Part shown: positions 47,991 to 59,055 of the stretch, piece by piece | How positions within the stretch are numbered: the first letter of the stretch is position 1 | Layout: every line of letters begins with the position of its first letter | Assembly: GCF_002127325.2 (NCBI RefSeq) | Contig: NC_035434.2 | Coordinates: 74,475,262-74,539,261 of the forward strand | DNA length: 64,000 bases | Source of the DNA: Helianthus annuus | Taxonomy: Eukaryota > Streptophyta > Magnoliopsida > Asterales > Asteraceae | Reading direction: 5' to 3' | Notes under the pieces: model-generated | Told to the model about the DNA's origin: nothing | The model's input: only the letters and a program-made list of their open reading frames with translations | Databases searched by the model: none | Made by a program: the position numbers and the translations under genes

Positions 47991-49105
47991 CGCTGATGCT
48001 GCTGCTGATGCTGGTTCTGTGGAGCTGGTGGTGGGTGTTGCTGATTCTGATTTGCAGGTCGCGAACTCCTGCAGTCTTTAGCTTCATGCCCTAACTTGAG
48101 ACATCTCTGACATCGTTCTTTACGACACCGCCCGCTGTGGTGTCTGTTGCACTTATTACACAGTGGGTGAATTCCCCGATATCCACCCTGCCCCTGACTG
48201 CCTGATGTCTGCTGACTCGGATTCTGGTAGTCGTTTGTCTTACGTTGCTGTGCTTGAGACTGAACAGAAACTGATCCCCTGCTGGAATCCCCCTCCCATT
48301 TTCTCTTGTTGTCACTGGGAGTAACATAAGTAGTAACAGCAGTTGTGGTAGCCCTGATGCGTTTTGGCAGCTTGTTCTGCTCCACTGCCTGATCCGTAAT
48401 ACGATGAGCAAGACGCTGAATAGCTTGGATATTATCAAGATTAGCCGATGTCACATGGCTATGGATCTCTGGCGCTAACCCCTTGAGATACAACTCAATG
48501 CGCTTGACTGGAGGGTCCACCATAGTCGGACACAGAACGGCCAGCTCGTTCGACCTCTTAGTATAAGCTTCAATCTCTGACCCAGTCATTTTCAAATGGT
48601 AGAACTCATCTTCCAGCTTGTGAATATCTTCACGTGTGCAGTATTCCCTTTTGATCAATTCCTTGAAATCATTCCAAGGGGTGGCGTTAGCAGCTGCCAA
48701 CCCTAGGATCTGTACTTGCGCATTCCACCACGTTAACGCGATTCCTTCCAAAGTACCAGTGGCGTACTTGACCCTGCGAGCCTCAGGGCATGCACACATT
48801 TCGAACACAGATTCTAGCTTCTCAAACCAATGGAGAAGTCCCACTGCCCCCTCGGTGCCATTGAATGAGCTTGGACGACAGTCCATGAAGTTCTTGAAAG
48901 TGCAGACGGGCTGCTGAGCGTGTTGACCTATAGTGTACGAATAGGACAAGGTTAAACACAAGAGTTAATGTAGGATCTAAAGATCCTAGTGTGAGTCTAA
49001 ACTGCAGGGTATACTACCTGCTTGAGCAGCTGCAAGTGCCGCAGCAACTTGTTCATTAACGAAAGCCGTCAACTGGGCTTGTGTCATGTTAATTCGTCCG
49101 GCCAT
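47915..49105 (-). pseudogene. Tekay gag, with a probable 90-nt intron and an 11-bp duplication
   Basis: ATG at 49105 opens MAGRINMTQAQLTAFVNEQ and AAALAAAQA, ending at a GCAG|GTAGTA donor (exon 49018-49105). The interval 48928-49017 ends CACTATAG. The second part starts at 48927, giving GQHAQQPVCTFKNFMD and the gag domain (GLLHWFEKLESVFEMC, ALTWWN, EYCTREDIHKLEDEFYHLK, LCPTMVDPP, LYLKGLAPEI). The zinc knuckle CQRCLKLGHEAKDC lies near 48,085. An 11-bp tandem duplication (47972-47982 and 47983-47993) shifts the frame just before the second zinc knuckle, truncating gag at 47915. Confidence 0.85.
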
Positions 49106-49410
49106 TGATCTTCACATCAAAGGCAACATAAGTGAGAAAGGTTCGCGAATAGTGCGATGACAGAAGAGTGTAAGCACACAGGTGTTCTCAAGCAATAACA
49201 AGTAATGAGCAGTGTAATCTAAGCATACTACAAGCAAAGTTCTATGCATTTCTAGCAAGTAGGCAATAAATATAAACCTTATTACCTAGGATGTTGAGTC
49301 TTGCACCTGGAGCGAAGCGTCGTTGTGGATCGTTGAGAGCACTGTTCTGGTTATAGTTTGGTTTTAATAAAAACGTTTTCCCATATTAAAACCAAGTTCT
49401 CTATAACCAA

Positions 49411-49425
49411 TGGCTCTGATACCAA
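49411..49425 (-). other. Tekay primer-binding site
   Basis: Minus strand TTGGTATCAGAGCCA, two bases inside the 5' LTR edge at 49428. Matches initiator tRNA-Met. Confidence 0.93.
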
Positions 49426-49427
49426 TC

Positions 49428-51902
49428 TGTCACACCCCCAAAATCCACCTGCGGAGTACCACCGCTTGGGAGCGTGACTGACCAGGATCAAGCCACCAAT
49501 CATATCGAACATGTAATTAATATCAAGTAAAATAAATGTAAACCAATCATTCCATACGATAGGTGTTCAAAACATGATCATAGTTTCAAAGTGTAGTGGA
49601 AGCGTAAGTATGAAAACCCAATGTGTAACATAAGTTCAAATGTTTAAATGTTTTAACATGGCATCCACGACCCATGCTCCACAACGACCTGCTCCTCCCT
49701 GTGCAAGCTCCGTGTATCTAACGACCTGCAAGGCATGTAACAGAGGATCAACAACTAGTTGAGCGAGTTCACAGTTTATAGTTCGGTATTTGTAATAGTA
49801 TAGTAAGCCTTGTATTCGTTCATTAAGTCATGTATCGTAATAGTTCGTATCGCGGCCCTCTAGGCATGTATGCGAAGATTAAGGAAAGTTCTCAAGTATT
49901 CTAGACTAGGTATGTTTGTATCGCGGCCACCCGGCACCTGTGCGAAGTTTTAGTGTATAGTTCGCAGCCTTCCTAGGCATGTGTGCGTAGATTAGTCATA
50001 TTATCGCAGCCAACCTTGGCATGTGTGCGAAGATCAGTCATATTATCGCAGCCAACCCTGGCGTGTGTGCGAAGATCAGTTCTATAAGCATCACTAGTGT
50101 AGCAGTATCTTAACCAATCACCTTCCTCACCAGAGGATCATATCACTACGTTCCATTATCTAGAGAAGTACAAATAAGTAAATCAATCCCATTCCCACCC
50201 TGGGAACCCCATGCCTTGGCTGTGTGAACTCACCTTGGTTTGCTCGGTATTATATTGCTTCTGGAGTTAATTAGTGTTTAAGTCCGTTACACACGACCTA
50301 AGTACATTTCACATGATTTGACGTAAGTGTTTGAGATCAATTAGGGTTACAAGTCTTGGTGTTCAATCGACTGTGCGTGATAATTGATTACATACTGACC
50401 TGACATGGTTTGCACATACATACAGCAATTACAGTAACATACGGTAATGTACAGCAACATACAGTAAGTAACATTCAGTATCATGCATACAGTGGTGACA
50501 AGATAATCATATTTCATTCAATATTAACTTGGTTCAGTTAACAAGTCAACATGCTCGGACCGTATAACTATTAACAAAGCTCGGATTACAAATGTATCTA
50601 GTAGAAGGTCGGACCACATGTCTACATATAAAAGTCAGACCAAGTGTGTTATGTATAATAATTCGGATAAGACCCCCATGGCCAAAACTTGGATCCTATG
50701 TGTGCATAGCAAAACTCGGACAAGAAGTGGGGGTTTCCCTACTTACAACCTCGGACAAGGGACAAGGGGGCTTCCCATTAAAACTCGGACTTGGGGGATC
50801 TCTTTCACAAAGTCGGACTAGGGGTGGGGCTCAAGAAACTCGGACCTTGTGAGGGGGGGGGTTTAAAACTCGGACACTCTTAACAACCAACAAAAGTCGA
50901 ACATAATTCCACTTACAAGTTCGGACTAGGGCATGCACATAAAAATTCGGACCCCTTGATGTATCATTCAAAAACTCGGACCATGCTTGATTCATAAAAG
51001 TCGGACTTATATCACATGTAAGAAGATCGACCATATACATATGTTAAAGGTCGGACAAAGGCTTATCAATCAGGAAACTTGGACTTATATTCATAAAGAA
51101 AAAGCTCGGACTACATTCACATGTATAATGTTCGGACCTCAAAACTCAGACAACATTCTTTAAAACTCTGCCTATCATGAACATTATTCAAACATTCATA
51201 TGCACTGACAGTTACGTTCATAGTTTTCACGATTCTGGAAACCCTAATCACATATTGCACAGTAGAAAACAATTCAATAATTTACGCCTTCATCATATCA
51301 GACATATCTCGATAGCAAGCAACCAATTACACAACCAATCAATATCATTTCATAATCATCAGGATTCAATCAACAACTACAGAGCTAGTATTATGAAGAA
51401 CTAGGGTTTACATGCATCAATCAATCAACAATTAATCACAAACAATGATTAAACCATTAACTTGATTTGATTCTAGATAGATTGGTAATCAAACTTGATG
51501 CAAAAGGACTTGTGAATCCAAGAATGATGAGAAGATGGTTGTAGAGAGGATTAGAGGAGGTGGAAGTATGTGTTTTGATTCTTTGTGAATGATTAGTGAA
51601 TGATTAGGGTAGGAGATTAGGGTTAAGTATGATTTAGATTTCACTAATAACTCTTTACCCCCTTTATTATTATATTTTACAAATGCACACCATCTCATAA
51701 GAATTTCATAGTTTCACCACCAAGTTCATATATTTACCAAGTCTTTCACAATTAACAAACAACCATGCACAATCACACAATACGATTCATTGCATCAAAA
51801 CGTATATAATTCCATAGCAATTAATTGTGCAAATAAACAACTAAACAATAATGAACGCGCAATAAATGCGAAGTAGAAATCTTGGAAATTCGAGTTGTCA
51901 CA
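49428..51902 (-). repeat. Tekay 5' LTR (2475 bp)
   Basis: Partner of 41844-44320, with the same minisatellite (49850-50080) and TCGGAC array (50550-51150). Followed by TCCCT at 51903-51907. Occasional single-base differences from the 3' LTR are visible, for example GTGTAAGCTCC against GTGCAAGCTCC. Confidence 0.92.
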
Positions 51903-51907
51903 TCCCT

Positions 51908-52622
51908 CTGGTTATAAAGTATTATTCTATAATTGGACCTCTTGAATGGTCTGCTTAAACAGATTGATTTTGAAAATCTGATTAGAAATATCATGTGATG
52001 ATGTAACTAAAAAAATGATCCCTTAAGTGGTCTATTTAAAGAGATCGTACGACGGTCTAGTTAAGAAGATCATGTGTTGATCTAGTTAAAAAGATCGTTC
52101 GTTGATCTAATTAAAAGGATCCTTTGGTGGTCTAGTCGAATCGCTTCATGTTTATTCAAGTAATTTTTCCTACGCATTATGAAATAGACTGTGCGGACTG
52201 TGCAAGGAATTACGTAATTATGGAGGCCTACATAATTATGGAATTCAGTGCACAGGAGCCACAGGAAGCTTCGTCATGTGTTAAGACCTAGTGACAAGAA
52301 TAATGATACGGGAGAAGTCTTGGACCTCGACCAACGTCATTTATTCTCACACTCTCCCAATTCTGATCTCAATCACACACCAAGTTTCCTATGATAAGCC
52401 TTCATAAGAAACGTTCTTCTATCCATAGTCCAAAAATTTCATGTTTTACTATTACAAGGAATTCACTTTGAAGGTTAACAAATTCGCTAAGAGTCCTAAC
52501 ATGGCCCAGAGTTTTACTTAAGGGTTCAAGGGATCTATTAGAAGGCGAAACCGTCACAGCTGTCTTTACAAGTTTCCTCTAGAATTAAAGTTCGGGACGA
52601 AATTTCCTAAAGTAGGGGAGAC
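51908..52622 (+). other. TR-GAG 3' internal region with GATC-type repeats and PPT
   Basis: Between the Tekay TSD and the 3' LTR. From 52005 to 52135 there are about five imperfect copies of a (T/G)GGTCTA(G/A)TTAAA(A/G)AGATC unit. No pol sequence. It ends CGGGACGAAATTTCCTAAAG and then TAGGGGAGAC, the polypurine tract abutting the LTR at 52623. Confidence 0.75.
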
Positions 52623-55543
52623 TGTGACACCTGTGTCACTTCAACCATCAAACAAATACCAAGCCGATGAAATATTGTATTTCATGCTTGGGATCGTGTA
52701 TAAATATGTGTATCTTTTGCACATATCAATTCTTGTTCAATTTCAAACTTTACAACACTTTCTGGGGGATTTATACGCAAACCAGTGTGTAAACGTACTC
52801 AGTTTAATGCGACAAATACTCCGGAAGACCATCATACACTTAACATACCTTAAATAACCTTTACATAACTTAGAAATAAGTTTTGAAGGCTTTGGTATGG
52901 CAAAAACAAGTTAATTCGCTTACAGGGACTAAACTTGACAAACTGCGAAAGTATGCCAATTTGAACTGTAACGAACATTCCGGAACATGTCCATAAGTTA
53001 AACATACCATAAATATCCTTTACATAGCTTAGAAATAGGCTTTGAGGGGTTTGGTATGCTAAAACAAACTTTTGGATCATTCAGGGGCTAAAAGTGTCAA
53101 AAAGTGCACAAGTTTGCACTTTCGCGCATAACTTACGTTCTGAATACATCCGGACATCCAAAAATTTATGTAAGCATTATAATATTATGCCTTAGTGTTT
53201 GGCATGAGAAAAATCCATTCGTCGCGTCATTTGGATCGTCTTTCGCGCTTATGCGCATTCCGTCGTAATTAAGCGAACATCGCGATCGTACGGCCAAACG
53301 AACCAACATCCGACACATTTTTGAGCATGTTTCATGTCCACAATGTTTAGGCATCATTTTAGGGCCTTAAAGTTGGCTTTACGGGCCTTAGAAGTGTCGG
53401 AAATGGCTTAAACACGCAACAGGGACAAAAACTGTAATTTCTGAAACTTGGTGCAGATCAGAAGGGGCCAGGCGGCCCGCGTTAAGGTGGCCTGCATATT
53501 GAGGCGGGCCGCGTGGGACTGTCAGACCAGATTCAATGTTTGCATTTAATGCAGTTGGCCTTTCGTTCGATCAAGGGGCAATGCCCTTTCACCCAATCAA
53601 AGGCCAAAGGGCATTTTCAGTAACCACCACATTTTTAACAAGTGTACGCACCCGATCGTGGCACGATATTCGATAAACGATCCTAACGGTTATGCTTTTC
53701 CTATAAATACCCCCCCTTTGTTCCAAAAAACCCACAAGAATCTGATCTAAGCTCTAAGTTGGAACCTTTGTTTCATACCTGAGCTATTTTGATCTAGATT
53801 AGCATTCGGGGACCCTCCGTAAGTCTTCTTTCGCTCTTTTATTCGCTTTTCGAGTCCGAAAGTCAACGTTTTGTTGACTTTCTGCATTGACCAGCCTATG
53901 GTCAACACGATGTTCTTGGAACTTCATAACGTGAGCGTGATCACGATGGTTATAGTCCGTAGTGACTATACCTACTGATTACCACGTTATCTAGGCTCAG
54001 TGACGAGTCGTAGTTTCGGCCAAAATGTGCATTCTTGCATATTTTGTAACCAAACTACTCGTGAGCATCAAAGCCATTTGTTTTGATCTCAAACCTGTTT
54101 TCTAAACTTAGTTAAGCATGTTCTAACATGCTTAGCTCGTCACTTTTAGTTTAGTGCTTATATAGGTTCGTAAGGTAAGCGATCTAAACCATCGCTTATA
54201 CTTTCGAACCCAACCCATTTGGTCGATCATTAGGATCCGACCAAACACATTAGGTGACCATAGCTATAACCTTCCGAGGTTATACCTTGTGGTCGCGATG
54301 TTAGGCGTTCCAAACGCGTTCTACGCGAACGACGCGTTAAGGTAGCTTAAGCTACCTAAACGGGTCGTAATGGGTCGTAAGCACTTAGGTTAGGTTTCAT
54401 TTTAGTATGTAGGCTTTGTTAAACCATATTACACGAGTCTCCATACTCGTTTGGTTTACGAACCCGCATACTATCCAATCCTCCGATTTAGGTCCGGTAT
54501 ATTAACCTAGTTACCTATATTAGGTGCCGTTGATATCCGTGATCTCTAGCGTTATTTGGTTGTTGTACAAGAACTTCAAAGCAATCTCAGGTGAGTACAT
54601 AGTTCCCCTCTTTTACTGTTTTCAACTGTTTTGGGGTGAAGCATGTGTACCTATCTGTTATTTTCATGATTTCAAAGTATAATTGATTATGCATGTTAGT
54701 ATTTATCTTTTGACAAACTAAATGACTATCTTTGGTTTAAACACTGATTTCTCAAAGATTACAAAAGTAATTGTTGGAATAGTACTTATTTTGTTCACCA
54801 GACCGATTGGTAGTATGATATAGCGCTATAGGACTAGACACCCCATTCCTGCTGTCATGGAATGTCTGAAACCAATTCGTTTCTCCATCCAAATAGGGAT
54901 TTCCTTCGTGGTATCCTTATAGTCTCAAAGGTGTAGTTTGATGCACTAGGTCTGAATGAATTCTTAAATCGCACCTTTAAAGTATATTTTGATATACTCC
55001 CAAAAAGTATAGTTTGATATACTCTCATGTGTGGTATTGTACAGAACCAACATATATGCATTTTATCAACAAACCAAAACATATTTTAAATATGTTATTT
55101 ACAAATCCAAAGTATACTGTTAATATGCTACTATAAGGTTATTCGTTTAACCTTACATTATTTTACAAAGCATAACTTTTGATTTATTCAAACACTTTGT
55201 TTTGTACATTTTCACGTGTTGTTTAAGAAATCTCATTTCACTTACCATACATAACTTTTGTTTATACATTACATGGTTTACAATTTAACTTGAGTTATAC
55301 AATAACCTTGGACTATTGGTTTAAACATGAACATTCTATATTGGTGGTTTGGTTTGCGTAAGTGACTTAAGTAACGAGGCGTGTGTAATATGATACAAGC
55401 ATGGTGGATACGCCGCTGGTACTTCCTATATATAAGTGTTTGTATGGTATTACATATCGTAGCGTTATTTGAATCATTTCAATTTAGGTCATATAACATT
55501 TTATATGAATAACACACCTTTCACAAGACAATGATTTACAAAC
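52623..55543 (+). repeat. TR-GAG 3' LTR, first 2921 bp
   Basis: Matches 36152-39071 closely, including the TATA box (about 53,701). It is broken after ACAAAC by the copia LTR. The remaining part, equivalent to 39072-39552, should lie beyond the copia element. Confidence 0.9.
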
Positions 55544-56100
55544 TGTTTGATGAATTTTGAGACTATTATGAACAAATGAAGAAGATGACCCTTTATATAC
55601 CCTGACCTCGAAAGTCCAACCGTCTCGAAAGATACATGACCTTTCGAAAGATGTAAAAGTGTCTTGAAAGATCACCCTTGGATCGAAGGATCCATATTTG
55701 GCTTCGAAAGATCCAGATATTTGAAGGATCTGGATCGAAGGATACCAGATATTTTTGGAATCCTTGAAAGATATCTTTCGACCATTACCATCTTTCAACA
55801 AGGTCTGATCAGCTCGAAAGATCAATTTGGTCAAATCCTTCGTTGACCAAATCATCTTTCGACAGAGATGATTGACTTTCGTTGACTTTCTTGACCATCT
55901 GATCTTTCGAGGGCCATTGCTTCCTCGAAGGATCAGATTTCCACCAACACTTTGGATTTTTGGGAATTTCCAATTTAAACCCTTCAAATTTTGGAGGTTT
56001 TCAGAAATGACCATTTTGAAAAGTTGTCCGTTATGAAGTTCTGCAAAGGTTAGTTTTATGAAGTATATCGGCTTGTCAGGTATCGGATCGAGCACCAACA
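55544..56100 (-). repeat. copia 3' LTR, proposed limits
   Basis: The left edge is certain from the TR-GAG break. On the minus strand the segment would start TGTTGGTGCTCGATCC (56100) and end CATCAAACA (55544). A TATATAAAGGG box lies at about 55,590-55,601 on the minus strand. The inner limit is uncertain because no purine tract abuts 56100; AGGGGGAGAAA tracts occur further in, near 57,215 and 57,304. Confidence 0.45.
55600..55935. repeat. TCGAAAGAT / ATCTTTCGA motif cluster in the copia LTR
   Basis: About 15 copies of TCGAAAGAT, TCGAAGGAT or their complements in 335 bp, mixed in orientation. Several TTGACC/TTGACT W-box cores lie among them (55,830-55,895). The cluster lies upstream of the minus-strand TATA box, so it is in U3. 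Confidence 0.8.
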
Positions 56101-57397
56101 TCAGTTAATCAAAAATAACATTAAATGGAAAATCTTTTTGGATTTTGAGGTTTGATAAAATGAAAGGCAACAATTTTAATATCCTTTGAATGTTATCAAA
56201 CGACATCACCGCTAATGTCGTGCTGATATGCACCAAACGACAAAACTGTTTAAAATAAAGCAGTAAATAAATATGTACAACACAACAATATTTTTGCGAG
56301 TTTCTGGCGAAGAGAATCATATCAGCTTGCGGTCTTTTGTCAAAACACATTTCCTTTTAAAAATTCTTTTACAGAAGTTGATAAGTATTCTACCACAATT
56401 ACCGATATTGTTATCCACTTAAAATCAACAATCAAGTGTAATCATAATACAATGAGATACGTTTAAGGTATGATTTATACTTACCGACCGGTGTTCATCC
56501 ACTCACGACACATTCCCGTATCAAGGTATGCACGAGATTCATCATACTGGGGAGTATACCATTTATCATCCGTTTTTAACGTATATATATATACAATGTG
56601 AACAAGTCACTTATTTGAGTTTGAAAACAAGCCCTATGTGATAGAATCACTTATTGATGAGGAACTTGATTTTCGATGCATGAAGGCACAGGAGCAAGTC
56701 CGTGAACAGGTCAGTACTTCCGTACAGCAGAGAGACGAACTTGACTCCCGGATAAATGTGATATTTTATCACTTATTTTGTATGGACATGTGATTGTTTA
56801 TCACTTATTGAGGTCGAATGCAGTATGAAATATGTACACGTATGTATGGTATCATGGAAGAACTTAGACTTTGTCTTTTATAGAAACAACCATGATACCC
56901 AGATGATAAACAACATAAACCCCGAATATCTCAGAACCTCGGCAATCTATCAAACGAAATTTCGGTACCAAGACCATATGCCAATGAGCGGTTCCCACGC
57001 GGTTTTCAGTTCGTTATGTTTATATCTCCTGCATACTTTAAAATGATCGTGAGTCTACCGGTACATCATTAGTAGAGCTACTTATCATTTTCTTTTTCTT
57101 TCGATTTCTAGAAACATGTTTCAACCGACCTCTGATGTAATATCATTTTCTCTTATATTACCAAGAAACTCATTTTTGTTTTTCTATTGTTTTTGTGTTT
57201 TTCTGAATTTTCTCCCCCTAAAATGCAGAAAGTAAATAAATTAAAGACATATTTTTGTATTTTTGTGGTTTTTCAATGTTTTTGTATTTTTCTTGAAACT
57301 TTCTCCCCCTAAAATTCAAAAATAAAATAAAGTAAAAACATATTTTTGGATTTTTGGTTTTAGAAAAATATTTACAAAAACGATTTCCTGATGTCGG
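56101..57397 (-). other. copia 3' non-coding region with purine tracts
   Basis: No coding sequence. Minus-strand purine tracts CATTTTAGGGGGAGAAA (about 57,210-57,226) and AATTTTAGGGGGAGAAA (about 57,300-57,316) are a near-duplicate pair inside a repeated T-rich block (TTTTTGTATTTTT, TTTTGTGTTTTT). Either may be the true polypurine tract. Confidence 0.5.
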
Positions 57398-59055
57398 TTA
57401 CTCTTGCTTCACCTTAATGCCGTTTACCAAAAGTAAATAATCGAATCTTGATTTATCAAATGCTTTGGTAAAAAGGTCGGCACGTTGGTGATCGGTATGA
57501 ATGTGAACCACTTCGATAAGTCTCTTTTCAAAGCAATCACGTATGAAGTGATATTTAATATCGATGTGCTTCGTTTTTGAGTGCTGTACAGGATTTCTAG
57601 TGATCTGTAAAGCAGCTTCATTATCAACATAAATAGGAGTAGTTAGGAATTCAAAACCGTAGTCCCGCATCTGTTGTTGGATCCATAGAACCTGGGAGCA
57701 GCAACTAGATGCAGCAATGTATTCCGCTTCACATGTAGATGTAGCCACACATGTCTGCTTCTTGCATTGCCAAGTGACTAGGCGATTGCCTAAGAACTGA
57801 CATCCTGCTGTAGTTGATTTTCCATCTTTCTTGCAGCCGCCGAAATCAGAATCACTGTAAGCCTTGAGATCGAAGTTATCATCCTTAGGGTACCATAACC
57901 CGGTGTCAGGGCAACCCTTCAGATAACGAAAAATCCTTTTGACAGCAGCATAGTGAGAGACCTTCGGATTCGCTTGGTACCTAGCGAGAAGACAAGTTGG
58001 ATACATAATGTCGGGTCTTGATGCGGTGAGATACATTAAGGATCCAATCATAGCACGATAAAGTGAAGAATCCACAGCATCCCCTTCTTCATCCGGAGTA
58101 ATCCCGTGATTCTGTGGAAGAGGAGTAGAAATTGGCTTCGAATCGGACATCTGGAACCGGCTCAAGACGTCTCCGACGTACTTGGTTTGATGGATAAAAG
58201 TTCCAGATTCGGACTGATTAACTTGCAAACCCAAGAAGAACGTCATTTCACCCATCGCACTCATCTCGAATCGATCTTGCATCACCTTTTCAAATTCCTT
58301 GCATAACTTATCATCGGTAGAACCAAAGATAATGTCATCGACATACACTTGTACCAACAGAAGATCTTCACCTTTTTCTTTGATGAAGAGGGTACAATCG
58401 ATCAAACCCCGTCTAAACCCATTGCTCAGTAGGTAGGTAGACAGTGTTTCATACCAGGCCCGAGGTGCTTGATGAAGACCATATAATGCCTTGTTAAGTA
58501 GTAAAACCCTGTCAGGATGTAATGGATCTTCAAACCCCGGTGGTTGCTCGACATATACTTCCTCTTCGACTACTCCGTGTAGAAAAGCACTTTTAACATC
58601 CATCTGGTACACCTTGAATTTCTTAAAGGATGCGTAGGCTAGAAAGATTCTAATAGCCTCCAGACGAGCAATAGGTGCATACACTTCATTGTAGTCAATA
58701 CCTTCAATCTGACTGAAGCCTTGAACAACTAACCTTGCTTTGTTTCGGACAACAATCCCACGGTCGTCCTTTTTGCACTTAAACACCCAGCGAGTTCCGA
58801 TCTTCTTGTAGTTGTCGGGCCTATCAACCAATTTCCATACGCCCAACTTCTCAAACTGCTGAAGTTCTTCTTGCATGGCTTCCACCCAGGAATCATCTTT
58901 CAATGCCTCCTTCCAAGATCTAGGCTCTTCTTGGCTAACATAGCAGGCGAAAGACCAATCATTTTGTTGTCCCGATTCTCGTATCTCAGCATACAAGCCA
59001 TCATTTTCATTATTTCTGATTTGATTCCTTGTCCTTACACCACTGAGAACATCAC
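57398..59055 (-). pseudogene. copia pol, RT and RNase H part
   Basis: An open minus-strand frame from about 59,096 to the stop at 57,398. It contains the RT start (SWKEALKDDSWVEAMQEEL), KARLVVQGFSQIEGIDYNEV, YQMDVKSAFLHGVVEEEVYV, ALYGLHQAPRAWYETLS and the catalytic YVDDIIFGSTD. RNase H has AYSDSDFGGCKKDGKSTTAG, the Glu in CEAEYIAASSC, and VDNEAALQ, and ends IHTDHQRADLFTKAFD. All catalytic residues are present. A one-base loss near 59,097 separates it from the integrase frame. Confidence 0.9.

Larger units (their letters stand above)
41844..51902 (-). mobile_element. Tekay-lineage Ty3-gypsy chromovirus, full length, defective
   Basis: LTRs 41844-44320 (3') and 49428-51902 (5'), TGTCACACCCCC...GAGTTGTCACA on the plus strand. 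TSD TCCCT at 41839-41843 and 51903-51907. The tRNA-iMet PBS abuts the right LTR on the minus strand. Order on the minus strand is gag, protease, RT, RNase H, integrase, chromodomain-type tail. LTR copies differ at only a few sites in the parts I compared, so insertion is recent. It is inactivated by several small indels (see the CDS entries). Confidence 0.93.
36152..55543 (+). mobile_element. gag-only Ty3-gypsy derivative (TR-GAG type), twice interrupted
   Basis: The 5' LTR is 36152-39552 and the 3' LTR starts at 52623 (both TGTGACACCTGTGTCACTT). A tRNA-iMet PBS follows the 5' LTR, and a purine tract (AAAGTAGGGGAGAC) precedes the 3' LTR. The internal region, after removing the Tekay insertion, is about 3.0 kb and encodes only gag, with no protease, RT or integrase sequence. 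The Tekay element sits downstream of gag. The 3' LTR is cut at 55543 by a copia element. Left flank of the insertion is TCTAA; the right TSD lies outside the window. Confidence 0.85.

Noticed and set aside
55484..56101. 205-codon minus-strand frame considered as an extra copia or host gene
   Set aside because: It crosses the TR-GAG/copia junction and is made of the motif cluster and LTR sequence, with no recognisable domain.
56825..57046. Short plus-strand frame as an envelope-like or host gene
   Set aside because: Wrong strand for the copia element and without any recognisable motif.
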